Shown here: one piece after another, positions 34,783 to 43,961 of the stretch | How the letters are laid out: each line of letters starts with the position of its first letter | How positions within the stretch are numbered: position 1 is the stretch's first letter | Source of the DNA: Brevibacterium luteolum | Lineage (GTDB): Bacteria > Actinomycetota > Actinomycetes > Actinomycetales > Brevibacteriaceae | DNA length: 64,000 nt | NCBI RefSeq assembly: GCF_013004595.1 | Contig: NZ_JABEMC010000002.1 | Location: forward strand, 186,001 to 250,000 | Direction: 5' to 3' | The notes under the pieces: model-generated | Seen by the model: the letters and a program-made list of their open reading frames with translations, nothing else | What the model was told of the DNA's origin: nothing | Database searches by the model: none | Position numbers and translations under genes: made by a program

Positions 34783-37673
34783 GACTGCCCGGCCTCAGCC
34801 TGCGTCCTGGCAGCTCCGGCCTGCCGGCCCGGCCCGCCTCGACGCCGGGTGCGCTGCCGGGCTGGGATGAGCAGTGGTCGCGTCTCGTGACCGTCGGCAC
34901 CGTCGACGGCGAGCGCACCTTCCACGTCCTCGACACGCTGCCGGCCCTGCAGGCCGAAGGGCTCGCACCAGCCGGCACGATCCTCGCTCTGCACGGCAAC
35001 CCCACCTGGTCCTACCTGTGGCGCCACCTGGCTGCCGTTTCGCTTGACCGTGCCCGAGGCGGGGGTCCCGTCTGGCGGGTCATCGCCCCGGACCAGCTGG
35101 AGATGGGATTCTCCGAACGCCTCTCACACACCGGCCTGCCGACCACCCACGGTCCTGGTTTCCGGCGCATCGCCGAACGCGTCGCGGATTTCGACGCCGT
35201 TGTCACCGAGCTCCTCGCCGAGCGCCCGGCCGAGCGCACCGTCACCCTCGGCCACGACTGGGGTGGGGTGCTGTCGCTGACGTGGGCGGCCCGCAATCAG
35301 GACCGCATCGACGCGGTCATCTCACTCAACACCGCTGTCGCCCAGCCGGAGGGCACCCCGATCCCGGCACCCCTGCAGGCGGCTCTGGCCGGGCCGATGC
35401 TGCCGCTGTCAACAGTGCGCACCGACTGGTTCCTGCGCACCACCCTCGCCCTGGCCCAGGGCTCGCTGACCGATGCACAAAAGGACGCCTTCCGCGCCCC
35501 GTACCGCACGGCTGAGCTGCGCGGCGGGATCGGCGCCTTCGTCGCTGACATCCCGGCGGTCGAGACCCACCCGTCGTACGCCGAGCTGCAGCGCCTCGGT
35601 GACGACATCGCCGGCATCGACCTGCCGGCCCTGCTCATCTGGGGGCCGAAGGACCCGGTGTTCTTGGAGCGGTTCCTGCGCGATCTGCGCCACCGCCTGC
35701 CCCAGGCCGATATCCACCGTTGTGAGAAGGCCTCCCACCTCGTCAGCGAAGACGCCGATGTCGCCGGCATCGTCCTCGACTGGCTCTCCGCCCAGTTCGA
35801 CGCACCTGGCCAGGCGACCGGGACTGCTGAGGCAACGGGCGCCTCGGGAGCGGCCGACGACCAGGCGCCCACCACCGCTGCTCCGACCACCTCCCGGATG
35901 ATCTACGATGCGCTGGCCGAACGCGCCGACGACGAGGCGATCGCCTCGGTCGACATGTCCCAGAACCCGCCGCAGTCGGTGAGCTGGCGGCAGCTCTCCG
36001 GCGTCGTCGACGGAATCGCAGCCGGACTGCAGGCCCGCGGCCTGGCGCCCGGCGACCGGGTGTCGCTGCTCGTAACCCCCGGCAACAACCTCACAGCCGC
36101 CGCCTACGGCGTGCTCAAGGCAGGCGGCACCGTCGTCGTCGCCGACGCCGGCCTCGGGGTGGCCGGGATGACCCGGGCGATCCGGTCTGCCGACCCGCAG
36201 TGGATCATCGGCGAACTTCCCGGCCTCACCCTGGCTCGCACCGCCGGCTGGCCGGGCCGGCGAATCTCCATCAGCCCCCTGCCGGGTCCCGAGCGGCTGG
36301 CGCTGAACGTCGAGACCTCGCTGACCGAACTCATCCGCGAAGGCCACGCCCACCTCGCCGCCGGTGAGCCGCTGCGCACCCCAGCACCCGCGGATCTGGC
36401 TGCGGTGCTCTTCACCTCCGGCTCAACCGGCCCGGCCAAGGGCGTGCGCTACACCCACGCCCAGCTCGCCGCCCTCATGGACGTGCTCACCCGCACCTTC
36501 GACATGCGCCCAGGCGCCGGCCTCGTCGCCGGGTTCGCGCCGTTCGCGCTCTTCGGCCCCGGCCTCGGGGTCACCAGCGTGACTCCGGACATGTCGGTGA
36601 CGAAACCGCGCACGCTCACCGCCGCGGCCCTAGCCGATGCCATCGCCGAGGCGGACTGCACGATGGTCTTCGCCTCACCTGCCGCCTACACCAACGTCTG
36701 CGCGACCGCCGGTGACCTCACCGAGGCACAGCGGGCCGCCTGTGCCGGGGTCGAGCTCGCGCTCTCGGCCGGAGCGCCGGTGCCGCTGTCGCTCATGAAC
36801 CAGGTGGCAGAGGTCTTCCCGCACGCACAGATCCACTCCCCCTACGGGATGACCGAGGGGCTGCTGCTGGCCGATATCGACCGGCACGCAGTGGCCACCG
36901 CCGAGGCGGAGGGCACCGCGCGCACGGACGGCACCGGCTCGAACGGCACCAGGTCGGACGGCACCGCGCGCACCGACGGCGCCGATGATGCAGGCCCAGG
37001 TGCACAGGCGGCGCGCGGCGTGTGCGTCGGCACCCCGATCGACGGGGTGCGCTTCGCCCTGGCCCCCATCGGCGCCGACGGCCGGTCTGCCGATGAGCTG
37101 CTGACCGGGACGGACGCCCAGCAGGTGCTCGGAGAATTCGTCGTCTCCGCCGCCCACATCAAGGACGGCTACGACCGGCTGTGGTCGACCGACCAGCAGG
37201 CCGGCCGCGACACGCTCGACGGACAGCGCTGGCACCGCACCAACGACATCGGCCACATCGACACCGCTGGCCGCATCTGGATCGAAGGCCGCCTCCAGCA
37301 CATCATCACCACCCCGGCCGGGCCGCTCGGCCCCGGCGGGATCGAAGCGCTGACCGACCGCGACCCGGCAGTCTTGCGCTCGGCGGCCGTCGGCGTCGGA
37401 CCGACCGGCACACAGGCACTCGTCCTCGTGCTCGAACCCGCCACCGGCAGCGACCCGGAATCCCGCGAACCCCTGGCCCCCGGCCTGGCACCGCTGCCGG
37501 TCGCCCAGCGACTGCGCGCTCAGGTGGCCGCCGTAACCGGCTCGGACGTCGCCGCCGTGCTCATCGCCCCGTCGTTCCCGACCGACATCCGCCACAACTC
37601 GAAGATCGACCGCTCCCGGCTGGCTGACTGGGCCGCCGCCGTGCTGGGCGGCGAGCCGATCCGCACACCCTGA
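34779..37673 (+). CDS. oleBC: OleBC fusion: beta-lactone decarboxylase + beta-lactone synthetase
   Basis: A 964-residue two-domain protein. OleB (~30-350) is an alpha/beta hydrolase with 'HGNPTWS' (72-78) and Asp nucleophile 160 ('GHDWGG'); it removes CO2 from a cis-beta-lactone to give the alkene. OleC (~375-960) is an AMP-forming synthetase with 'FTSGSTGPAKG' and 'YGMTEG' that makes the lactone. A linker rich in Ala/Thr joins them. The OleC part carries a 35-residue Thr/Asp/Gly low-complexity insert after the 'YGMTEG' region. The GTG start overlaps the oleA stop. Fused OleBC is known from Micrococcus and relatives. Confidence 0.92.
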   Translation: MRLPGLSLRPGSSGLPARPASTPGALPGWDEQWSRLVTVGTVDGERTFHVLDTLPALQAEGLAPAGTILALHGNPTWSYLWRHLAAVSLDRARGGGPVWRVIAPDQLEMGFSERLSHTGLPTTHGPGFRRIAERVADFDAVVTELLAERPAERTVTLGHDWGGVLSLTWAARNQDRIDAVISLNTAVAQPEGTPIPAPLQAALAGPMLPLSTVRTDWFLRTTLALAQGSLTDAQKDAFRAPYRTAELRGGIGAFVADIPAVETHPSYAELQRLGDDIAGIDLPALLIWGPKDPVFLERFLRDLRHRLPQADIHRCEKASHLVSEDADVAGIVLDWLSAQFDAPGQATGTAEATGASGAADDQAPTTAAPTTSRMIYDALAERADDEAIASVDMSQNPPQSVSWRQLSGVVDGIAAGLQARGLAPGDRVSLLVTPGNNLTAAAYGVLKAGGTVVVADAGLGVAGMTRAIRSADPQWIIGELPGLTLARTAGWPGRRISISPLPGPERLALNVETSLTELIREGHAHLAAGEPLRTPAPADLAAVLFTSGSTGPAKGVRYTHAQLAALMDVLTRTFDMRPGAGLVAGFAPFALFGPGLGVTSVTPDMSVTKPRTLTAAALADAIAEADCTMVFASPAAYTNVCATAGDLTEAQRAACAGVELALSAGAPVPLSLMNQVAEVFPHAQIHSPYGMTEGLLLADIDRHAVATAEAEGTARTDGTGSNGTRSDGTARTDGADDAGPGAQAARGVCVGTPIDGVRFALAPIGADGRSADELLTGTDAQQVLGEFVVSAAHIKDGYDRLWSTDQQAGRDTLDGQRWHRTNDIGHIDTAGRIWIEGRLQHIITTPAGPLGPGGIEALTDRDPAVLRSAAVGVGPTGTQALVLVLEPATGSDPESREPLAPGLAPLPVAQRLRAQVAAVTGSDVAAVLIAPSFPTDIRHNSKIDRSRLADWAAAVLGGEPIRTP

Positions 37674-37730
37674 CGACCCCCTCGGGACCGGCCAGCACAT
37701 ATCGCACCAGCCAGCTCACCAGGAGGAACA

Positions 37731-38801
37731 GTGAAGATTCTCGTCACCGGCGCATCCGGTCTGCTCGGCTCCTCAGTCGCTGCCGCACTCGTCTCCGCCG
37801 GGCACACGGTCACCACCCTGCAGCGCCGCCCCTCCGGGGTCGGCGGGGCGCGGGACATCGCCGCCTCGATCACCGATGCTGCTGCCGTGGCCGAGGCGGT
37901 GGCCGAGCAGCAGGCGGTCGTCCACCTGGCAGCGAAGGTCTCAATGGCCGGGGATCCGGCCGATTTCGAGGCGATCAACATCGCCGGCACCCGCACACTG
38001 CTCTCAGCGGCCCAGGATGCAGGGGTGAGCCGGTTCGTGCACATCTCCTCCCCCTCGGTCGCCCATGCCGGTGACTCGCTTGTCGGCGTCGGGGCGGGCC
38101 CGGCTGATCCGGAGCATGCCCGCGGTGAGTATGCGCGCACCAAAGCCCACGGCGAACTGCTGGCACTGGCCGCTGACAGTGAGGATTTCCGGGTGCTCGT
38201 GCTGCGCCCGCACCTCATGTGGGGGCCAGGGGACACGCAGCTGACCGAGCGGATCATCGACCGCGCCCGCGCCGGCCGGATGCCGGTGCTCGGCACCGGG
38301 GCGGCACTTGTCGACACGCTCTACATCACCAATGCCGTCGACGCGATCGTCGCCGGGCTCACCGCCGTCAACCGCCATCACGGGGAGGCGCTCGTCGTCA
38401 CCAACGGCCAACCGCGGCCGGTCGGTGAGCTCATGACCCAGATGGCGCTGGCCGGAGGGGCTCGCCGCCCGAAGCTCAGCGTGCCCGTGCCCGCCGCCCT
38501 GGCCGCCGGCACCGTCGTCGAAAAGGTCTGGGATCTCGCCGCCGAGGTTGAGGACACGCTGGCCGGCCGGCTGCCCGAGACGACTGCCGCCCGCCTCCAC
38601 GAGACGCTTTCCGATGAGCCGCCGCTGACCCGGTTCCTCGCCGAACAGCTCTCGACCGCCCACTGGTTCGACCAGCGCCGCACCCGCGAAGTCCTCAACT
38701 GGACGCCCCGGGTGAGCATCGAGGAGGGGCTCGGCGAACTTGCCGCCCACTACGGCGGCACCGCACCCGACCCTGGGGCCGCGCTGACGGTAGGCCGCTG
38801 A
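37731..38801 (+). CDS. oleD: OleD, 2-alkyl-3-oxoalkanoate reductase
   Basis: A 356-residue extended SDR with NADPH motif TGASGLLG (6-13), Ser107 and catalytic Tyr134/Lys138 ('YARTK'). It reduces the OleA product to the 2-alkyl-3-hydroxyalkanoate used by OleC. AGGAGG precedes the ATG. The ABC ATPase start codon overlaps its stop (TGATG), tying a transporter-like pair to the olefin genes. Confidence 0.9.
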   Translation: MKILVTGASGLLGSSVAAALVSAGHTVTTLQRRPSGVGGARDIAASITDAAAVAEAVAEQQAVVHLAAKVSMAGDPADFEAINIAGTRTLLSAAQDAGVSRFVHISSPSVAHAGDSLVGVGAGPADPEHARGEYARTKAHGELLALAADSEDFRVLVLRPHLMWGPGDTQLTERIIDRARAGRMPVLGTGAALVDTLYITNAVDAIVAGLTAVNRHHGEALVVTNGQPRPVGELMTQMALAGGARRPKLSVPVPAALAAGTVVEKVWDLAAEVEDTLAGRLPETTAARLHETLSDEPPLTRFLAEQLSTAHWFDQRRTREVLNWTPRVSIEEGLGELAAHYGGTAPDPGAALTVGR

Positions 38802-39454
38802 TGCTCAGCATTGACGGACTCGTCGCCGGCTACCCGGCGGGATTCGCCCTGCCGCCGCTCGACCTGCAGCTGCAGCCCGGGTCGATCACCCGGCTGGCCG
38901 GGGCGAACGGGGCCGGCAAATCGACCCTGCTGCAGACGATCGCCGGCCGGCAGACGCCGCTTTCCGGCCGCGTGCTGCTCGGCGGCGAACCGGCAGACCA
39001 CACCGGGTCTGCCTGGAAGCGGCAGGTTGCAACCCTCCTCGGCGACGACGCCTGGCTCACCGGGCTCACCGCCGGTGAGCACCTGACGCTGCTCGCCCGC
39101 GCCCATGACGTCACCGCTCCCGAGGCGGCCATCACCGAGATCTGTGCCGCCCTCAACCTGCCGATCCGGTTCCTCGACGCTTACCCGGAGGCGCTCTCCA
39201 GCGGGCAGCGGCGCAAGGTGCTGCTGGCCAGCGCCCTCTTCCGGTCAGCCGAGGTGCTGCTACTTGATGAGCCCGAGCAGAACCTCGATGCCGCCTCGGT
39301 CCAGGCGCTGCGCCGCCTGCTGATTGCCCGCGCGGAGAGCGGCACGGCGATTCTGCTCTCCACCCACGACGACGCGCTCATCGACCCCGAGCGCACTACC
39401 ACCGTGCAGATCTGCGAACACCCCGACGGGACGCTGGGCTATGACGCCGCCTGA
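38801..39454 (+). CDS. ABC transporter ATP-binding protein
   Basis: A 217-residue stand-alone ATPase with Walker A 'GANGAGKST' (34-42), signature 'LSSGQ', Walker B 'VLLLDEPEQNLD' and a switch His ('STHDD'). Its ATG shares one base with the oleD stop, and the membrane protein gene starts 14 bases before its own stop. It most probably powers that membrane protein. Cargo is unknown; linkage to olefin production is suggestive only. Confidence 0.9.
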   Translation: MLSIDGLVAGYPAGFALPPLDLQLQPGSITRLAGANGAGKSTLLQTIAGRQTPLSGRVLLGGEPADHTGSAWKRQVATLLGDDAWLTGLTAGEHLTLLARAHDVTAPEAAITEICAALNLPIRFLDAYPEALSSGQRRKVLLASALFRSAEVLLLDEPEQNLDAASVQALRRLLIARAESGTAILLSTHDDALIDPERTTTVQICEHPDGTLGYDAA

Positions 39455-41054
39455 CCCGGCCCTGCCGCACCCCCTCACCCCTGCCGGCCTCGCCCGGCTC
39501 ACCCGCAGCCGCCGCCCGCACACGCTGAGCGCCGGAGCGGTCTACACCTACGCGCTGGCCGCAGCCGTGTTCATCGCCGTCCTCGCCTCGGCCGCGCAGT
39601 CCCTTGCCGCGCCGCTGGTGGCAGCGCTCACCGCCGGGCCGGCCGACACCGTCGCCGAGGCGGTGGTCGCCTCCCCGTTCCCCGTCCTGCAATCCGTCCT
39701 CATCTCCGCGTGCGGGCTGCTCGTGCTCTCCTGGCTGCTCACCCGCCTCGGCCCGCTCGGGCTGCCCGAACCGGTGCGGGTGTGGCTGTTCCAGCACCCG
39801 GGCTTCAGCCCGTCCTGGCTGCGCCGCCGCCTGAGTGCCGTCATCCTCGGTGGGGTGCTCGGCGGGATCATCATCGGGCTGCTGGCGGTCGTGCCGCACC
39901 TGTCCTGGCAGGCCACCGGTGGCGCGATGATCCTCGACCTCGGCATAACCGCAGCTGCCGCGATCGCACTTGTGGCCGTGCTGGCGGCCACCGGAGCGGC
40001 TGGTGCCCTCATCCTCATCGGCCTGCAGGCGGGCCTGTTCGGCACGACGGTCGACACTGAGCATCTCAGCGACCGGCTGCTGTGGGCGGCGGTCGCGGCA
40101 CTGGCGGTGCTTGCCCTCACCGCACCGCTGGGCGACTTCGCCGGTCCGGTCATGCATGCTGCAGCGAGCGGTCTGAGCGCACCTGTCGCGCTCGGTTTCA
40201 CCGCAGCCCTCGTATTGACCGTCGTCAGCGCAGCCGTGTGGATGGTGCTGAGGCCCCCACGGTTGTCATGGCCGCAGCTCGAAGCCGGGTCGCGGTCCTC
40301 GCAGCTCATGCGCTTCGGGCTGGTGACCGCCGATGCCAATGCGATGGCCACCACCCTCTTCGCCCGCCTGCGCGCCTGCCGGAACGCATCCGGTCAGCTG
40401 GCACGCCTGAGGCGGCTGCCGTCCCTGCTGGCCCTGCCGACCGGAATGCTCATCGGGCTGACCCGCACGGCAGGCGTACCGGCGCTGCTCGCCATAACGG
40501 TGCTGCTGCCGTGGGCGGCCAGCGCGCTGCCGCTTGGTCAGCTGCCGGTCGCCGGTGTCCTCATCGCCTGCCTGAGCCTGGGCATCGCCGGCTGGCTGGC
40601 CGTCATGAGCGTGCGCGCCTGTGCTGCGAACCCGGCCTTCACCGAGGTGTTCCCGTTTGGCAGCGGCACCTGCCGGCTCCTCATCGCACTCACCCCTGCC
40701 ACCGTGCTGCTGCCTGCCGGTGTGCTCGTCTTCCTACCGATAACCGTCCAGCTCGGTCAGCCGGTCCTGCTCGCCCTCGCCTGCCTCTTCGCACTCCTGT
40801 GCGCGGCAGCCGCGACGCATGCGGCGCTCCGGCCGCCGCCGAACTGGCTGGCACCTGCGGTCATGACCGAAGCCGGGGCGCTGCCCGTCGGCGTCATCGC
40901 ACAGCTGACCACCCCGGTCCTTATGACATCGCTCGGCGCGTTGGGCATGCTGCTGGCTGCCAGCACAGTGGTCTCACCGGCAGCTGGTGCGGTGCTGCTG
41001 GCCGGCGTGGCCGGCTGGGCGGTCTACCGGCTGCGTCGCAGCGGACACCAGTGA
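39441..41054 (+). CDS. Polytopic membrane protein, putative ABC permease partner
   Basis: The 537-residue protein has about ten to twelve hydrophobic segments, starting at residues ~30-50, with a longer cytoplasmic loop in the middle ('LRPPRLSWPQLEAGSRSSQ' region). It resembles the DUF6297-type proteins coded beside single ABC ATPases in actinobacteria, but that label is from memory. ATG at 39441 overlaps the ATPase gene by 14 bases. It is the last gene of the oleA-oleBC-oleD-ABC row. Confidence 0.75.
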   Translation: MTPPDPALPHPLTPAGLARLTRSRRPHTLSAGAVYTYALAAAVFIAVLASAAQSLAAPLVAALTAGPADTVAEAVVASPFPVLQSVLISACGLLVLSWLLTRLGPLGLPEPVRVWLFQHPGFSPSWLRRRLSAVILGGVLGGIIIGLLAVVPHLSWQATGGAMILDLGITAAAAIALVAVLAATGAAGALILIGLQAGLFGTTVDTEHLSDRLLWAAVAALAVLALTAPLGDFAGPVMHAAASGLSAPVALGFTAALVLTVVSAAVWMVLRPPRLSWPQLEAGSRSSQLMRFGLVTADANAMATTLFARLRACRNASGQLARLRRLPSLLALPTGMLIGLTRTAGVPALLAITVLLPWAASALPLGQLPVAGVLIACLSLGIAGWLAVMSVRACAANPAFTEVFPFGSGTCRLLIALTPATVLLPAGVLVFLPITVQLGQPVLLALACLFALLCAAAATHAALRPPPNWLAPAVMTEAGALPVGVIAQLTTPVLMTSLGALGMLLAASTVVSPAAGAVLLAGVAGWAVYRLRRSGHQ

Positions 41055-41071
41055 CCCGGTGACGAGGGGTC

Positions 41072-41407
41072 TCAGTCGGTGCCGTCTGGTCGCCCGGCAC
41101 CCGGTTCGCGCGGCCCGGCCTGCTCGCCTCGGCGGCGGGCGTTGCGGGCGGCCTCGCGCTGTGCGCGGCGCAGCTCGCGCTGCTCGTCCTTGGCGGCCTC
41201 TTCGACGGCGATGCGCTTGTCGCGGTCGGCGTTCTCCTCACTCGGGCTGATGATCTCCCAGACGATGAGGGTGGCCACCAGCGTGACACCGGCGACGGTG
41301 CCGAGGCCCAGCGCACCCCACGGGCGGGGCAGTGTGCCGAGCCCGATCGCCCAGTGGACGCCGAGCACCGCGAGCGCGGCCAAGGCCAGGGCAACGACGT
41401 AGCGCAT
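41072..41407 (-). CDS. Small membrane protein with basic coiled tail, unknown function
   Basis: A 111-residue protein with two hydrophobic helices (~2-21 and ~33-52) and a highly charged C-terminal half ('DKRIAVEEAAKDEQRELRRAQREAARNARRR') likely to form a helix in the cytoplasm. No family recognised. It is convergent with the preceding membrane protein, 17 bases apart, with no clear terminator between. Confidence 0.62.
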   Translation of the reverse strand: MRYVVALALAALAVLGVHWAIGLGTLPRPWGALGLGTVAGVTLVATLIVWEIISPSEENADRDKRIAVEEAAKDEQRELRRAQREAARNARRRGEQAGPREPGAGRPDGTD

Positions 41408-41464
41408 GTTTCTCCAGCTCCTTCGCCGGTGTTCCTGCGCACCGGCACGTGTCTGCAGACCCGA

Positions 41465-41563
41465 CCACCGCCTCGGCGACGGCGCCCAGCCCTGCCTGAG
41501 GGTGAGCCGTGAAGTTCGGGGACCCGCTGTTCAACTCTGGTGTGTTGTAGGCAACAATAGAAT
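41465..41563 (+). promoter_or_regulatory. Upstream region of the acyl-CoA synthetase with small palindrome
   Basis: TGTTG-TAGG-CAACA forms a perfect 5-base inverted repeat about 10 bases before the ATG, followed by TAGAAT. No ribosome binding site is visible. A CCACCGCCTCGG motif lies at 41465-41476. The palindrome may be an operator overlapping the transcript start. Confidence 0.4.
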
Positions 41564-43513
41564 ATGAGCGATCACACCGACAGCGCCGTCTCGACGGCGC
41601 AGCAGCCGACAGACACTCCCTACGACCGCGCCTTCGCCCGGGCCGCCGAGGATCCTGAGGGCTTCTGGCTCGACGCCGCTGAGCTCATCGACTGGGTGAG
41701 GAAGCCGACCCGCGCCCTCGACAGCTCGCGCGCCCCGATCTACCGCTGGTTCCCCGACGGTGAGCTCAACGTCTGCTACAACGCCCTCGACCGGCACGTC
41801 GACAGCGGCCGCGGGTCTGATACCGCACTCATCTACGACTCCCCGGTCACCGACCAGATCAAGCACTACAGCTACGCCGATCTGCTCGATGAGACCGCCC
41901 GGTTCGCCCAGGCGCTGGCCGAGCGGGGCATCAGCAAGGGCGACACCGTCGTCATCTACATGCCGATGATCCCCGAGGCGGTCATCGCGATGCTCGCCTG
42001 CGCCCGGCTCGGCGCAATCCACTCGGTCGTGTTCGGCGGATTCTCCGCCAACGAGCTGGCCGTGCGGATGAACGACCTGCGCCCGAAGGCGATCATCTCG
42101 ACGTCCTGCGGCATCGAACGCAACCGGACGATTGAGTACAAGCCCCTTCTCGATGCCGCGATCGAGAAGGCCGAGGAGGACCCGGAGTTCACCGTCATCG
42201 TCCAGCGTCCGCAGCACGAGTGCGAGCTGACCGACGGCCGCGACCTCGACTATGCCCAGCTGCTCGCCGCGACCACCGAGCACGCCCCGTGCACGCCGGT
42301 CGCCTCCACCGATGAGCTCTACGTGCTCTACACCTCCGGCACCACCGGCAAGCCCAAGGGGATCGTGCGCGACGGCAGCTACGCGACCGCACTCGCCTGG
42401 TCGCTGCCGAACATCTTCGGTTTACATCCCGGCGACACGATGTTCACCGCCTCAGACGTCGGCTGGGTGGTCGGCCACTCCTACATCGTCTACGCTCCGC
42501 TCATCGGCGGGGTGACGACCGTGCTGTTCGAAGGCAAGCCGATCGGCACACCGGATGCCTCGACGTTCTTCCGGATCGTCGCCGAACACGACGTCGACGT
42601 CTTCTTCGCCGCCCCGACCGCCATGCGCGTCATCCGCAAGGAGGACCCCGACGGCGAGATGATGAAGCGCTACGACATGGCCTCGCTCAAGGCCTGGTAC
42701 ATGGCCGGTGAGCGGCTCGACCCGGACACCTATGAATGGACGACCGAGAAGCTCGCCGAGGCCACCGGCCGGTCGATCCCGGTCATTGACAACTGGTGGC
42801 AGACCGAGACCGGCTGGCCGATCGCCGCCAACCCGATCGGCCTGCACACCTACCCGCTCAAGGCCGGCTCACCGACGAAGCCGGTGCCCGGCTACCAGGT
42901 CGAGGTTCTCGACGCCGCCGGCAATCCGGTGCCGGCCGGCCAGGACGGGCTCGTCGTCATCCGGCTGCCGATGCCGCCGGGCACGATGGCCACCGTGTGG
43001 GATGATGACGAACGCTACGTCTCCTCCTATCTCTCGGCCTTCGACGGCTATTACCTCACCGGCGACGGCGGGCTCATCGACGACGACGGCTACGTCTACG
43101 TCATGGGCCGCACCGACGACGTCATCAACGTCGCCGGTCACCGCCTGTCGACCGGCATCATGGAGGCCGCGATCGCCGCCCACCCGGCCGTGGCCGAATG
43201 TGCGGTCATCGGCGTCTACGACGCAACGAAAGGCCAGATCCCACGGGCGTTCGTTGTGCTCAAGGACGGCCCGGAGACCGACGAGGAGAAGGTCAAGGCC
43301 GATCTCGTCTCGCTGGTCCGCTCGGACATCGGCCCGGTGGCGGCGATGAAGCGCGTCGACGTTGTCTCCGCGCTGCCGAAGACCCGTTCGGGCAAGATCC
43401 TGCGCAAGACGATGCGCGAGATCGCCGACGGCCGCGAGGACGTCGTTGTGCCCTCGACGATCGAGGATCCCGACGTGCTGGAGAACATGCGCAGCGCACT
43501 GCGGGAGGCCTGA
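41564..43513 (+). CDS. AMP-forming acetyl/propionyl-CoA synthetase
   Basis: The 649-residue adenylating enzyme carries the ATP loop 'YTSGTTGKPKG', the 'WWQTETGWPI' motif (the Trp that limits acyl-pocket size), 'YVMGRTDDVINVAGHR' and the C-terminal 'PKTRSGKILRK' with the Lys that is acetylated in regulation. It activates a short acid to its CoA ester. 'GIERNRTIEYKPLL' and the general pattern favour propionyl-CoA synthetase (PrpE) over Acs, but acetate is possible. There is no clear ribosome binding site before the ATG. Confidence 0.88.
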   Translation: MSDHTDSAVSTAQQPTDTPYDRAFARAAEDPEGFWLDAAELIDWVRKPTRALDSSRAPIYRWFPDGELNVCYNALDRHVDSGRGSDTALIYDSPVTDQIKHYSYADLLDETARFAQALAERGISKGDTVVIYMPMIPEAVIAMLACARLGAIHSVVFGGFSANELAVRMNDLRPKAIISTSCGIERNRTIEYKPLLDAAIEKAEEDPEFTVIVQRPQHECELTDGRDLDYAQLLAATTEHAPCTPVASTDELYVLYTSGTTGKPKGIVRDGSYATALAWSLPNIFGLHPGDTMFTASDVGWVVGHSYIVYAPLIGGVTTVLFEGKPIGTPDASTFFRIVAEHDVDVFFAAPTAMRVIRKEDPDGEMMKRYDMASLKAWYMAGERLDPDTYEWTTEKLAEATGRSIPVIDNWWQTETGWPIAANPIGLHTYPLKAGSPTKPVPGYQVEVLDAAGNPVPAGQDGLVVIRLPMPPGTMATVWDDDERYVSSYLSAFDGYYLTGDGGLIDDDGYVYVMGRTDDVINVAGHRLSTGIMEAAIAAHPAVAECAVIGVYDATKGQIPRAFVVLKDGPETDEEKVKADLVSLVRSDIGPVAAMKRVDVVSALPKTRSGKILRKTMREIADGREDVVVPSTIEDPDVLENMRSALREA

Positions 43514-43526
43514 GACGCACTGCGCT

Positions 43527-43567
43527 CACTGCGGGTCCTGAGTCGATAGCGGCCAGGGCCCGCAGTG
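43527..43567 (+). terminator. Hairpin terminator after the acyl-CoA synthetase
   Basis: CACTGCGGG (43527-43535) and CCCGCAGTG (43559-43567) are perfect 9-base arms, with further inner pairing, 14 bases after the stop codon. Confidence 0.6.
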
Positions 43568-43612
43568 CAGTCACCGCACGACGGCCGGAGGCGCTCGGGA
43601 CAGGGCGCGAAA

Positions 43613-43655
43613 GTCTACGACAAACGTGCAGAGAGGCTCTGCGAAGGTCGTAGAC
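43613..43655. repeat. Composite hairpin element
   Basis: Outer arms GTCTACGAC (43613-43621) and GTCGTAGAC (43647-43655) are perfect, and an inner hairpin GCAGAG (43628-43633)/CTCTGC (43637-43642) lies between. Placed 100 bases after the synthetase gene, it could be a second terminator or a small extragenic element. Confidence 0.6.
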
Positions 43656-43932
43656 GATGAGGCCGCCTCGGCTTCAACGTCACTGAAGATCTCTCATAGT
43701 GCGGACGCATGGAGGTTTCTTTCATCTGCCCTGGCTGAAGCACCCAGCCCGACGGTTGAGACCTCAATGACCGCGCCGGTCCGCATGTGCATGCCGGATG
43801 CGGCAGGTGGGCATTGGAGCTGCAAGCCGGGATTCCCACGCACAGTGCAGCCGATGATCAGACTTCAGTCAGATTCGGGGCCTTGAGAGATCACAAAACG
43901 GTTGCGATTGTTAAACACGTCGCCGAGACCGG

Positions 43933-43961
43933 GACGGGAGACCATCCCCAGATCTCCCGTC
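43933..43961 (+). promoter_or_regulatory. Hairpin in the 5' leader of the lysozyme-like gene
   Basis: GACGGGAGA (43933-43941) and TCTCCCGTC (43953-43961) are perfect 9-base arms with an 11-base loop, 67 bases before the ATG. It could act as an attenuator or stabilise the transcript. It does not match known actinobacterial riboswitches that I can recall. Confidence 0.4.

Noticed and set aside
43688-43892. Inverted repeat GATCTCTCA ... TGAGAGATC bounding a ~200-base tract, possibly a MITE
   Set aside because: Nine-base arms at this distance are expected by chance reasonably often in a 500-base gap, and no target duplication was seen.
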